From a virus: DNA of 52,488 bases. The stretch is taken from IMG/VR virus record IMGVR_UViG_3300050132_000511, positions 1 through 52,488 of that record, one strand, 5' to 3'. The notes beneath the pieces were generated by a model. The model searched no databases, was not told where the DNA came from, and was given only the letters and a program-made list of their open reading frames with translations. Within the stretch, counting starts at the first letter, position 1, and every line of letters starts with the position of its first letter. The translations under genes and the position numbers were made by a program. Below are positions 32,001 to 40,263 of this stretch, piece after piece.

Positions 32001-32202
32001 GCTGGTTCCCGAAAAATCCCTGACCGCGCTGGAAAAGCAGGCCGCCGACGCCGAGGCGATCTGGCGCAAGCTCGAGCCAACGCTGACGGAGCAAGAGCGT
32101 ACCATGGTCAACGATGTGCTCGACCAGCTCAAGCTCGACAAGGAAGCCCGCGAAAAGGTCATCACCGATGGTGCAGCCTGTCTCGCGGCGGCGTTCGCAT
32201 AA
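29056..32202 (+). CDS. Large internal virion protein with ADP-ribosyltransferase domain
   Basis: 1048 residues. The N-terminal third resembles podovirus internal core proteins (helical, with PGALGLITSLGAGMIDPVNM hydrophobic segments). From about residue 376 a polyvalent ADP-ribosyltransferase-type domain begins: FEAWHGSPHDIDRFDSSRIG with the H-G motif, then GTGEGAQTYGHGLYFAENEK with the GHGLYFAE motif (catalytic Tyr), and near residue 654 NFVVFDDKHIEIL, typical of the end of this family. The C-terminal part is charged; residues about 885-965 are low-complexity G/D/R/Q-rich. It is likely injected with the DNA and may modify a host protein. The catalytic glutamate cannot be assigned with certainty. 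Confidence 0.8.
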   Translation: MTDYFSTPDDLGEIRQSDLQSSLGESLGAQAADALDPKDSPSAMWLLRRAREASAGGTDLAVGAGGDVDAYSGQSLEERQAVVDAQRAAIPDTSIDDAKARIKQEGLEGQLKLPDQPSVKSPVLDLMIAEAHERRDREVAIAKGPQGFMPGALGLITSLGAGMIDPVNMAAFSIPVLGEARMGKLMASAGDSILNRTGVRMLQGGLQGAVGTAVLQPADWWLHTQDGQDYTFADALKSVVMGAGMGAGFHAAGGLVGDIASKRRGVPLAGSPEDLLVKGLMTGRHVPGDALAEEGVTPDQLGAAFAPPQAEAPPIQPEPQPQAFEHPAQVMADLPPAAQEDVVRASIADIAADRPVRAAEMLQIAADHSPRIAESFEAWHGSPHDIDRFDSSRIGTGEGAQTYGHGLYFAENEKVATQYARSTSGRDFIRKAQELYDEHDSPGDAHAAIVESKDVTPGQKRLLLALEKDDWLGFDYPHQAVSAALSDPNGKNWEMSPETLDAIKHVGNMYRVRINAHPDHFLDWDKPLGKHPEPVRSKLRAAGFDDSQTGKDIYHSLVKYRPEQGGGTTSAGMKISDLDATPEAASGRLRATGIHGIKYLDQGSRAGIPDLDTMLAVAKAQDELATTADPVRRKELHAELAAHDAKLQPTRNFVVFDDKHIEILDRNGEPVAKPFTEALPGNPKITLGADPDLVTAPKPRGRAAAHPDTLSLNEHLASQGGLRPDPELEAIYGNKRGPFVPGFGPLIRKSGMSLDDALSSAKQHGYMQDPHDVENGTAGAGGRTSHGLTPNDLLDHLDAENRGQKLYKPGHVEKTKYDPDQEKHVIMGALETELEKSGADVSAIDPKLLDRTVEIVHREGVTDVLDAYERAIMEDEERYNAIADARQSDPVAADIPGFERSDDAGAAPGDGGRDQGGDRQTGRPDQSGGRADDSQPSSHGARAAAAAADPRWRELADVKPAEDAPDVIAESREADRLAEPDSLVPEKSLTALEKQAADAEAIWRKLEPTLTEQERTMVNDVLDQLKLDKEAREKVITDGAACLAAAFA
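31694..31930 (+). CDS. Nested gene inside the ART virion protein gene
   Basis: A 78-residue frame in a different reading frame from the host gene, with its own AGGAG seven bases before the ATG. Its protein (TPEQHLAMVDVIRAAIGKPD, then TKAEGERMIRNHQVMARARQ) is of ordinary helical composition. The host-gene frame over the same bases is low-complexity (GGRDQGGDRQTGRPDQSGGR), which suggests that this nested frame is the constrained one. Function unknown; it may be expressed by internal initiation. Confidence 0.5.
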   Translation: MPLPMPDNPIPSQPTSQASSEAMTPEQHLAMVDVIRAAIGKPDGPTKAEGERMIRNHQVMARARQQQLQTPDGASSPT

Positions 32203-34973
32203 TGGCCCGATCTCGCAAGGACTGTTTCGACGAGATCGCCGGCAAGACCGGCAAGTCGCGCGCTGAGGTCCAGGACGCGCTCGACGAGATCCTCAACCGC
32301 GCCGACGGCTACGAGAACGACGGGATGGACCGCGACGCGGCCTACGACCGGGCGCGCGACGAATTCCTCAAGGAGGCGGCCGACAACTACGCGCTGCAGC
32401 GCCGCGGCGCCATCCTCGACATGCGCAAGGAAATCGCGCGGCACCGTTTTTATGGCGCTGCGGCCGAGTCGATCAAGTCGCTGGTGCCGAAGTTCGCGGT
32501 CAAGGCCGTGCGCCTGGCGTTCGAGGCCAAGCTGGTAGGCTCCAATCTGCCGTTCGCCCGCGGCCGGCTGTCGGTCGACGCGCAATATGTGGCGCTGAGG
32601 CGCAAGATCGTCGGCGGCTTTTCCGATGATTTGCGCCGCGGCGGCCTGCTGAAGATCTTCGCCAGCCGCGCGCTCGAGGACAAGTGGACCGACGAGCTGT
32701 TCGAGATCAACCGCGGCCGCGACGGCAATCCGGGCATCACCAAGGATGCCCAGGCGCTGGCGATCGCCAAGGTCGTGCACAAGTGGCAGAAGGTCTCGAT
32801 CGACACCCTCAACCGCGAGGGCGCGTGGATCCGCAGCTATTCCGGCTACATCACCCGCACCTCGCACGATGCCGACAAGATCCGCGCCGCCGGCGCCGAG
32901 AAGTGGATCAACGAGACGCTGCCGCGGCTCGACCTGAAACGCACCTTCGGAACTGCCGATCGCCAGGCGGTGCGGGACGCGCTGTTCGATATGTGGACGC
33001 CGATGATGTCCGGCGTGCATTACGATTACGGCCGCCCGATCGACGAGCCGATGTATCCGAACGTCGCCAAGCGCGCCTCCGCGACCCGCGAGCTGCACTT
33101 CAAGGATGGCCCAGGCTGGCGGGCCTACAACAAGGATTACGGCAACGCCACCGCGACCTATACGGTGGTGCAGGGGCTTTCGACGGCGGCGCGCCGCGCC
33201 GCGCTGATGAAGGAATTCGGCACGCGGCCGCGCGAGGCCTACGAGCGCGACAAGGCCTTCGTGCTGGCGACCCTGCAGAATGAAAGCAAGGCCCTATCGT
33301 CGAAGTTCAACGCGCTAGACCAGGCCTTGAATTCGCCCGGCGCCGACGCCGCGGCAAAAGAGAAGATCACGGCGCAGATGGACGGGCTGCGGGCCAAGAC
33401 AGCCGCTTCCTCCGGCGAGCTCGAGGACTTCGAGAACGGCCAGCTCTGGCTCGACAACCGTTTCGCCCAGATCGACGGCTCCAGCCAGAAGCCGGTCAAC
33501 CGCGCCCGGGCCAATACCGTCGCCAACATCATGGCGGTGCAGCGGCTCTCGAAGCTCGGCAACATCTTCGCCACGCACTTTGCATCATTGCCGACCAAGG
33601 CCGCGGAGGCGCGCTATTGGGGTATTCCGTTCGCACAGCGTTACGCCTCGTTGTTTGAGGGCTTCACGCAAGGCGCGGAGGGTTCGGAGAAACGCGCAGC
33701 GCTCGAGGCCACGCTGGTGGCAGCCGAACACGACATCGGCCAGCAGATGAGCGCCTATGACGTCGCCGACGCGCCGGCGGGTTGGCTCGGCCAGGCCGAA
33801 TCGACCTTCTTCAATCTGACCGGCGTTAACGCCGTGATCGACAACCAGCGCGGCGGTGCGGAAGCGATGTTCGCCTCGCATCTCGGATCCAAGCGCGGCA
33901 TGGCCTGGGCTGATATCGGACGCAAGGAGCAGCGCGTCATGCGCGGCTTCGGCATCGGCGAGGCCGAATGGAAGGCGCTGCATGGCGTCGAATGGACCAA
34001 GATCGGCGACCGCACCTTCCTTTTTCCGTCCGACGCGCTGAAGCTCAGCGACAACCAGGTCAAGGCCTATATCGACGAGGCACGGCCGCCGGGCAGCGGC
34101 GACACCCGATTCATGGGCCATGGCGAGGCCGATATTGCAAAAGCCCGCGAGGATCTCGGGCTGCAGCTGGCGTCGACCTATACCGACCGCGCCGGCTACG
34201 CCATTCCGATGCCGTCGGCCCGGATCCGCGCCATCCTGTTCGGCAAGAACTTCGAGCCCGGCTCGGCGCTCAACATCGCGCTGAAGCTTTTCTACCAGTT
34301 CAAGATCTGGCCGGCCGACATGATCACCCGCGCCTGGGGCCGCGAGGTCTACGGCACGATCGGCGACGGCCGGATGGACCGCTGGGGCGGCCGCGCCGAG
34401 ACCGCGGCCGCGGCGATTCTCTTTGGTGTGTTCGCCGAAGGCGTGCGCGATCTGATCAAGGGCAATAATCCGATCCCGAAACTGGCGCAGCATCCCTTTG
34501 CCGCGATCGCCGCCGGCGCGCAGCGCTCCGGCATGGGCTCGATCGTCGGCGATTTCCTCCTGGGCCAGTTCGATCGCCACGGCCTGTCGGCCGCGGCCAA
34601 CACGCTGGGTCCCACATTCGGCCAGATCGACGATCTAGCCGAGCTGATCCACGCCGGCGGCCGCACCAAGGACGGCATGTTCTCGGGCGCCGCGATGCGC
34701 GAGCGGGGCGCGACCGCGCTCAAGATGGTCAAGAGCAACACGCCCTTCATGAACCTCTGGTTCACACATCACGCCACCGACGTGCTGATCTGGCATCGCC
34801 TGCAAGAGGCGATCTCGCCCGGCTACCTGCAGCGCACCGAGCAGCGCCAGAAAGACCTTGAAGGCACCTCGTTCGTGATCGCGCCGTCGAAGGCGGATCA
34901 GTTCGTCACCGGCAAGCGCCCGATGTTCTCTCCGACCAGCCGAGCGCCGCTGGGCTGGAACCTCGGCAACTAA
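32202..34973 (+). CDS. Large internal virion (ejection) protein
   Basis: 923 residues, TAATG overlap with the gene before. Third of the three big internal proteins. Helical throughout, with EFLKEAADNYALQRRGAILD and long coiled regions (FNALDQALNSPGADAAAKEK) and no obvious enzyme motif. The C-terminal part has hydrophobic segments (AAAILFGVFAEGVRDLI, AAIAAGAQRSGMGSIVGDFL) suited for membrane insertion. It occupies the position of T7 gp16 but lacks that protein's transglycosylase, which is in the 26015 gene instead. Confidence 0.75.
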   Translation: MARSRKDCFDEIAGKTGKSRAEVQDALDEILNRADGYENDGMDRDAAYDRARDEFLKEAADNYALQRRGAILDMRKEIARHRFYGAAAESIKSLVPKFAVKAVRLAFEAKLVGSNLPFARGRLSVDAQYVALRRKIVGGFSDDLRRGGLLKIFASRALEDKWTDELFEINRGRDGNPGITKDAQALAIAKVVHKWQKVSIDTLNREGAWIRSYSGYITRTSHDADKIRAAGAEKWINETLPRLDLKRTFGTADRQAVRDALFDMWTPMMSGVHYDYGRPIDEPMYPNVAKRASATRELHFKDGPGWRAYNKDYGNATATYTVVQGLSTAARRAALMKEFGTRPREAYERDKAFVLATLQNESKALSSKFNALDQALNSPGADAAAKEKITAQMDGLRAKTAASSGELEDFENGQLWLDNRFAQIDGSSQKPVNRARANTVANIMAVQRLSKLGNIFATHFASLPTKAAEARYWGIPFAQRYASLFEGFTQGAEGSEKRAALEATLVAAEHDIGQQMSAYDVADAPAGWLGQAESTFFNLTGVNAVIDNQRGGAEAMFASHLGSKRGMAWADIGRKEQRVMRGFGIGEAEWKALHGVEWTKIGDRTFLFPSDALKLSDNQVKAYIDEARPPGSGDTRFMGHGEADIAKAREDLGLQLASTYTDRAGYAIPMPSARIRAILFGKNFEPGSALNIALKLFYQFKIWPADMITRAWGREVYGTIGDGRMDRWGGRAETAAAAILFGVFAEGVRDLIKGNNPIPKLAQHPFAAIAAGAQRSGMGSIVGDFLLGQFDRHGLSAAANTLGPTFGQIDDLAELIHAGGRTKDGMFSGAAMRERGATALKMVKSNTPFMNLWFTHHATDVLIWHRLQEAISPGYLQRTEQRQKDLEGTSFVIAPSKADQFVTGKRPMFSPTSRAPLGWNLGN

Positions 34974-34998
34974 CACAGCTCACTCCCAGGAGAGACCC

Positions 34999-35292
34999 AT
35001 GACCGATCAAGCAACCGCCGCGCCGGCGGCCGAAACCGCTGCGCCGGATGCCGCGGCTCTGGCAGCTGCCGAGGCAGCACAGGCGAAGACCGCACATGAC
35101 GCCGCCGTGGCCGATCTCACTGCCGCGCATGGCAGCGTCGGTGCCAAGCTCGGCGCGCTGCAGGCGGCCCTGGCCGATTCGCTGGCCAAGGCCAAGGAAG
35201 AGCCGGGACATGTGTCCTACACCGCCTCGTTCCTGCGCGACGTCGACCTGAAGGCCGACGAGATCATCGCCTGGATCAAGCGGCACGTCTGA
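34999..35292 (+). CDS. Hypothetical, alanine-rich helical protein
   Basis: 97 residues, good ribosome binding site (AGGAG). Composition is dominated by Ala (PAAETAAPDAAALAAAEAAQ), then a short globular C-terminal helical part (ASFLRDVDLKADEIIAWIKR). Possibly a coiled coil. It lies directly before the fibre gene and may be a fibre attachment or assembly protein. No family identified. Confidence 0.65.
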   Translation: MTDQATAAPAAETAAPDAAALAAAEAAQAKTAHDAAVADLTAAHGSVGAKLGALQAALADSLAKAKEEPGHVSYTASFLRDVDLKADEIIAWIKRHV

Positions 35293-35296
35293 AGCC

Positions 35297-37774
35297 ATGG
35301 CAACGATTGACCGCCGTGGCGTCAGCGTTGACGCCACGGATACTGCTATTGCTGGCAGCCCCAATCCGGGGCTGGCGATCAAGGCGCCGTGCCTGGTCGC
35401 GACGACCGGCAACATCACGCTGTTGGGGTTGCAAGCCGTCGACGGCGTAATGGTCGCGGAGGGTAACCGCGTGCTGGTCTGGCAGCAGGCCGATGCAACC
35501 CTCAACGGTCCCTACAACGCTTCGTCCGGAGATTGGACCCGCACCGTCGACGCCCGCACCAACGATCAGTTTGCCGCCGGGCTGCAGGTGGTGGTGGCTT
35601 CGGGTGCGACCTACGCGCGGCTCGTATTCCAGCTTACCTCGCCGGATCCCGTGACGCTCGGAACGACCGCCGTCAATTTCGGGGTCGCGTCGGTACCGTC
35701 GGTCCGCCGGATCAATACGACCACACCGCTGCAGGGTGGTGGGGATCTCACCGCCGACCGCACACTCTCGATCACACCCAACGGAATCGGCTATGGCCTG
35801 CTCCAGCAGGTCGGTGCCACCAGGATCCTCGGCAATCCGAGTGGCGCGCTGGCGACAGCTTTCGAGATCGGCCTCGGCGCCACGCTGGTCTTCGCGGCCG
35901 GCCTGCTGGCCACAGCCGCCATGACGGGCGATGTCGCCGCGTCGCAGAATTCCTTCGTCACCACGATCCAACCGCATGTGGTCTCCAACAGTAAGTTCCG
36001 CCAGAGCGCGGCGCTGTCGCTAGTCGGCAACGCTTCAAATGCGACCGCCGACGTCGCCGATATCGCCGCGGCTTCCGACAACCAGGTGCTGCGCCGTTCC
36101 GGCACCGCGCTCGGCTTCGGTGCGATCAATCTGGCTTCCACCGCCGCCGTGACCGGCACGCTCGCCTCCGCCAATGGCGGCACCGATAACGCGGCCTATG
36201 CCGTCGGCGACCTGCTGCAGGCTTCGGCCGCCACGCCGACATTGTCGCGGCTGGCGGCGGTCGCCACCGGCAACGCGCTGATTTCCGGCGGCGTTGGCGT
36301 CGTCTCCGCGTGGGGCAAGATCGGCCTCACTACCCACATCGCAGGTACGCTGGCGGCCGCGAACGGCGGCACCGGCGCGACGTCGCTGGGCACCGAATTC
36401 ACCGTCGCGACGAACGTCTTGCACGTTGCCAACAACGGCATCACCTACGGGCTGTTGCAGCAGGTCGCGGCCTCGAGCCTGGTCGGCAATCCGACCGGAT
36501 CGCTCGCTAACGCGCAAGCCATCACGCTGGGGGCGACGCTGGCCTTCTCTGGCTCGGCGCTGCAGACCGCTGCCGGCACCGGCGACATCTCCTGGTCGGC
36601 GAATTCCTTTATCACCGCGATCGGCGCCAACAAAGTCACCTCGGCCCAGTTCCGCCAGAGTGCGGCGCTTTCGGTTGTCGGCGTCACCGGCAACGCGACC
36701 GCCAACGTCGCGGACATCGCCGGCACCGCCAACCAGGTGTTGCGGGTCAATTCCGCCGGTACCGCGCTCGGCTTTGGTTCGATCAATCTGGCATCGACCG
36801 CCGCCGTCACCGGGACATTGCCAAGCGCGAACGGCGGCACCGACAACGCCGCCTACGCGATCGGCGATCTGCTACAGGCTTCCGCAACCACGCCAACGCT
36901 ATCGCGCCTGGCCGCGGTCGCAACCGGCAACGCGCTGATCTCGGGCGGCGTCAATACCGTCTCGAGCTGGGGCAAGGTCGGCCTCACCACGCATATCACG
37001 GGCACGCTGGCGGCGACGAATGGTGGCACCGGCGCCACCTCGCTCGGCAGCGAGCTCACGGTTGCGACGAACGTTCTTCATGTCGCCAACAACGGCATCA
37101 CCTACGGGCTGTTGCAGCAGGTCGCCGCTTCCAGCCTGGTCGGCAACGCCACGGCCGGCCTCGCCAACGCAACTGGCATCACGCTGGGCGCCACGCTCGC
37201 ATTCTCCGCGTCCGCGCTGCAGACCGCAGCACTCACCGGTGACGTCACCGCCTCGGCGAACAGCTTCGCCACCACGGTCTCCAAGATCGCCGGCACCACG
37301 GTCAGCGGCACCACGGGCAGCGGCAACGTCGCGTTCTCGACATCGCCCTCGTTCACCACGCCGTCGCTGGGTGCGGCGACCGCGACGTCCATCAACGGTG
37401 TGACGCTCAGCAACAGCGCGGGCACAGCCTTTTCGCCCACCCTCTCGTCGGGCGCCGGCTCGCTTGCGTCGACCGGCACTACGGCGTCCGTCGCCGCCTC
37501 TTACATCCTGTTCGGAAAACTGTGTTGGGTCCGCTACGACATCACCTGGACGACCAACGGGACCGCCTCCGGCCGTATCATCGTAACGCTTCCTTTCACG
37601 GCCGTCGGCAACGCAGAGCTGTGCGGCCATATCTGGTCCACGGCCGGACAATTGAACGGCATCATCAATTCAGGCCTGAGTCTTGCGAGCGTTTCGATCT
37701 ACTCGCCGTCGGCCACGTATCCCGGCGCCAGCGGCAACGTCTTCACGGTATCCGGCTGGTACGAGATCGCTTAA
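35297..37774 (+). CDS. Tail fibre with long internal repeats
   Basis: 825 residues. The N-terminal about 130 residues (IKAPCLVATTGNITLLGLQA, then VLVWQQADATLNGPYNASSG) match the start of the tailspike at 38176 and form the virion attachment module. Residues about 160-660 are three long repeats (see the repeat entry) made of Ala/Gly/Ser/Thr-rich beta-type sequence with recurring NGGTGATSLG and AVTGTLxSANGGT. The C-terminal 150 residues (ILFGKLCWVRYDITWTTNG) are a different beta domain, probably the receptor-binding head. The ribosome binding site is weak. Confidence 0.8.
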   Translation: MATIDRRGVSVDATDTAIAGSPNPGLAIKAPCLVATTGNITLLGLQAVDGVMVAEGNRVLVWQQADATLNGPYNASSGDWTRTVDARTNDQFAAGLQVVVASGATYARLVFQLTSPDPVTLGTTAVNFGVASVPSVRRINTTTPLQGGGDLTADRTLSITPNGIGYGLLQQVGATRILGNPSGALATAFEIGLGATLVFAAGLLATAAMTGDVAASQNSFVTTIQPHVVSNSKFRQSAALSLVGNASNATADVADIAAASDNQVLRRSGTALGFGAINLASTAAVTGTLASANGGTDNAAYAVGDLLQASAATPTLSRLAAVATGNALISGGVGVVSAWGKIGLTTHIAGTLAAANGGTGATSLGTEFTVATNVLHVANNGITYGLLQQVAASSLVGNPTGSLANAQAITLGATLAFSGSALQTAAGTGDISWSANSFITAIGANKVTSAQFRQSAALSVVGVTGNATANVADIAGTANQVLRVNSAGTALGFGSINLASTAAVTGTLPSANGGTDNAAYAIGDLLQASATTPTLSRLAAVATGNALISGGVNTVSSWGKVGLTTHITGTLAATNGGTGATSLGSELTVATNVLHVANNGITYGLLQQVAASSLVGNATAGLANATGITLGATLAFSASALQTAALTGDVTASANSFATTVSKIAGTTVSGTTGSGNVAFSTSPSFTTPSLGAATATSINGVTLSNSAGTAFSPTLSSGAGSLASTGTTASVAASYILFGKLCWVRYDITWTTNGTASGRIIVTLPFTAVGNAELCGHIWSTAGQLNGIINSGLSLASVSIYSPSATYPGASGNVFTVSGWYEIA
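35780..37290 (+). repeat. About 655-base tandem repeats in the fibre gene
   Basis: NGI(G/T)YGLLQQV recurs at 35780, 36434 and 37091, so the first two units are 654 and 657 bases (218 and 219 codons) and the third is partial, running to about 37290. Within each unit the same order is repeated: GLLQQV, then ATLxF, TGDxxxSxNSF, QSAALSVVG, ADIA, AVTGTL, NGGTDNAAYA, TPTLSRLAAVATGNALISGG, KxGLTTHI, and NGGTGATSLG. Nucleotide identity is visible over long stretches, which allows expansion or contraction by recombination. Confidence 0.85.
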
Positions 37775-37840
37775 AGGCCAGCCGCCTGCGCCGGTCCTTC
37801 CTTCGCACAGACCTTCCGCAACCGCCAACGAGGAGAACCC

Positions 37841-38164
37841 ATGATCGATTTCAACACCCAGCTGAAGGATATCGACGGCCAGCCGCTGCTCGACAACATC
37901 ATCGAAGCCGGGCTGCCCAAGCAGGTCCCGGTCACGCTGGCGCGGATCGCCGCCAACGCGCTGCTGCAGAACTATCCGGATGAGGCGAACCTCGCCGGCG
38001 CCGAGAAGGTGAAGCGGTTCGAGCTCGCGATGAAGGTCAGCAGCGCCAAGAAGGCGATCCCGCTGGTCGCCGAGGACATCGCCCTGATCAAGGAGCGGAT
38101 CGCCAAGGCCTATGGGCCGCTGGTGGTCGGCCGCGCCTGGCAGCTGCTCGACGGCGCGAAGTAG
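37841..38164 (+). CDS. Hypothetical small protein between fibre genes
   Basis: 107 residues, ribosome binding site GAGGAG. Helical with a mixed N-terminal strand (MIDFNTQLKDIDGQPLLDNI) and a helical tail (SAKKAIPLVAEDIALIKERI). It may be a tail-fibre assembly or chaperone protein by position between two receptor-binding proteins. No family identified. Confidence 0.65.
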   Translation: MIDFNTQLKDIDGQPLLDNIIEAGLPKQVPVTLARIAANALLQNYPDEANLAGAEKVKRFELAMKVSSAKKAIPLVAEDIALIKERIAKAYGPLVVGRAWQLLDGAK

Positions 38165-38175
38165 GGACCAGCACC

Positions 38176-40263
38176 ATGGGCGGCAACGTCTCCCGGCTCG
38201 GGAATATCTTCCCCGACGTCGCCATCAAGGCGCCGTGCCGCGCCGCGACCACGGCCAACATCACGCTATCCGGCTTGCAGACGATCGACGGTGTGGCGCT
38301 GGCCGCCGGCGATCGGGTGTTGGTATGGCAGCAGACCGATCAGACCCTCAACGGCATCTACCAGGTGGTTGATGGCGGCGGATGGATCCGAACGGCCGAC
38401 GCGAGCAAGAATACCGATTTCATTGCCGGAACGCTGGTGACGGTGCTGCATGGCGCCGCCAACGGCAGCCAGTTCTTCGAGCTGACGACGGTAGATTCGC
38501 CCGTCGTGTTTGGCGTCTCGCTGATCACCTGGGCGCCGCTGTTTTCGGTGATGGTGATTCAACCGCAGTTCTCCGGCACCTTCCTCACGTTCCTGGACAG
38601 TCACGGCCATCAGCTGATCGCGCCGGTCAACCTGATCGGTGCCGCGGGGGCCTCCGGCTCCGCGCGCTATTTCATCTCGAAGGCGCAGGCCGCCGGCACC
38701 ACGATCGACGCGGCGGTCCAGTCCGCACATATCGACAACAACGTCGGCGACTTCATCCGCGTCGCCGCCGCCCCGGCGCACCAGGGCAGCTTCCGCTCGC
38801 TGGATCGTTTCATGCCGGACGGCTCGACGGATCCGACCAACGGCGGCTGGTGGGAGGTGTTCGGCCCGGAGGTGCGGCCGCAGGCGTTTGGCGTTGTCAA
38901 CGACGGCGATACCACCGCGACCGACAACACCACCGCGTGGGGCTATCTCGCGGCCTATCTGCAGCTGCTGCAGACGGCGGGCAAGCTGCTCCCAAAGGTC
39001 AGCGTTCCGGCCGGCGTTTATGTCCATGCCGGCACATTCTCCAACTTCGCTTTCAACCATCTGACGATGGTGCCCGACGGCGAGGTGACCCTGCGCTACA
39101 CCGGCACCGGTGCCGACGCCGTGTGGCTGAACGGCACCGCGATGACCGTCGCCGGCTGGAACGGCTGCTGGGATCTGACGTGGGGCAATTTCCGGATCGA
39201 GGCAACGGCGTCGGCGCTGTGTGGCCTGCGGGTCAGCCTGGTGCATCATTCCAGGGTGTGGGCCTATCCGAAGGGGGCCGGGCCGGCGTCGGCCGGCGCC
39301 ACGTTCGAGGGTTGCGTCTGCACCGAGATCCATCCGACCATCAGCGGCAACGAGGTCGGCGACTGGTACCTGGGCGCGAAGCCGCTGCAGGGCCTGCTGC
39401 TCGACCGCACCACCGGCAACAACTTCACCGCCTATTGCACCATCGTCAACCCGGTGTGCGAGAACACCAGCTACGGCATCTATTTCTTTCACGCCATCGG
39501 CAACACGGTCCTGGGCGGCACGGCGGAAGGCTGCACCCACACCGGGCTGTTCTTCGACGACGCCTCGCTCGAGAACAAGGCAATCGGCACCGACACCGAG
39601 ACCAACACGGTGCAGGACGTCTTCCTCAGCGGTACCCGAAACCGCCTGCTGGAGTGCGATACCGACAAGCTGATCACGATCGGCGCCAACGCCGTCCATG
39701 CCAAGGTGCGGGGCGGCGCGCACGGCGCGATCGTCATCAATGCCGGATCGGTGCGGGCGGATATCTCCGACCTCGACATCAACCGGATCAATGACGGCAG
39801 CGGCTTCAGCGATAACGGCACCGGGACCCGCCTGCGCAACATCGTCGACGCCGGATCCGGCGCCCTCGTGGTCGACAGCGCCACCACGCCGGTCGGCTGG
39901 GTTCCCGTGCTGGCTTTCGGCGGCGCGTCGACCGGCATCTCCTATTCGTCGCAGAGCGGCACGCTCTACAACGACGGCAAGCTGGCCAAGGCCTTCTTCG
40001 ACATCGTGCTGACGTCGAAGGGATCGGCCGCGGGGGCGGCGACGATCGCGGGACTGCCGATCGGCGCGATCGTCAATGGCTCCTTTGCCGTCGGTTACGC
40101 CGAGCACCTGACCATCACCGGCGCGATCTCGGGACTGCTGCCGGTGGGCACCGGGGTGCTTTCGCTGATGCAGTCGAATGGCTCCGGTTCGACGCCGCTG
40201 CTCGACAGCAACTTCAGCAACACCACGCGGATCACCGGCGTGATCGAATTCTCGGTTAGCTGA
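38176..40263 (+). CDS. Tailspike with parallel beta-helix
   Basis: 695 residues. The N-terminal about 120 residues (IKAPCRAATTANITLSGLQT, then RVLVWQQTDQTLNGIYQVVD) match the start of the fibre at 35297 at about half of the positions. From about residue 235 the pattern (VRPQAFGVVNDGDTTATDNT, then YLQLLQTAGKLLPKVSVPAG) is the start of pectate-lyase-like right-handed beta-helix proteins (F-GvxxDG-tDnT, then vPaG-y). The region up to 560 shows helix-turn rungs with asparagines (NTVLGGTAEGCTHTGLFFDD). It would bind or degrade surface polysaccharide. The stop overlaps the convergent membrane protein gene by eight bases. Confidence 0.85.
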   Translation: MGGNVSRLGNIFPDVAIKAPCRAATTANITLSGLQTIDGVALAAGDRVLVWQQTDQTLNGIYQVVDGGGWIRTADASKNTDFIAGTLVTVLHGAANGSQFFELTTVDSPVVFGVSLITWAPLFSVMVIQPQFSGTFLTFLDSHGHQLIAPVNLIGAAGASGSARYFISKAQAAGTTIDAAVQSAHIDNNVGDFIRVAAAPAHQGSFRSLDRFMPDGSTDPTNGGWWEVFGPEVRPQAFGVVNDGDTTATDNTTAWGYLAAYLQLLQTAGKLLPKVSVPAGVYVHAGTFSNFAFNHLTMVPDGEVTLRYTGTGADAVWLNGTAMTVAGWNGCWDLTWGNFRIEATASALCGLRVSLVHHSRVWAYPKGAGPASAGATFEGCVCTEIHPTISGNEVGDWYLGAKPLQGLLLDRTTGNNFTAYCTIVNPVCENTSYGIYFFHAIGNTVLGGTAEGCTHTGLFFDDASLENKAIGTDTETNTVQDVFLSGTRNRLLECDTDKLITIGANAVHAKVRGGAHGAIVINAGSVRADISDLDINRINDGSGFSDNGTGTRLRNIVDAGSGALVVDSATTPVGWVPVLAFGGASTGISYSSQSGTLYNDGKLAKAFFDIVLTSKGSAAGAATIAGLPIGAIVNGSFAVGYAEHLTITGAISGLLPVGTGVLSLMQSNGSGSTPLLDSNFSNTTRITGVIEFSVS

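Noticed and set aside
38266-40107. 613-codon minus-strand frame opposite the tailspike gene
   Set aside because: The plus strand has a clear tailspike with codon usage typical of the phage; the opposite frame is Arg/Gly-rich shadow.
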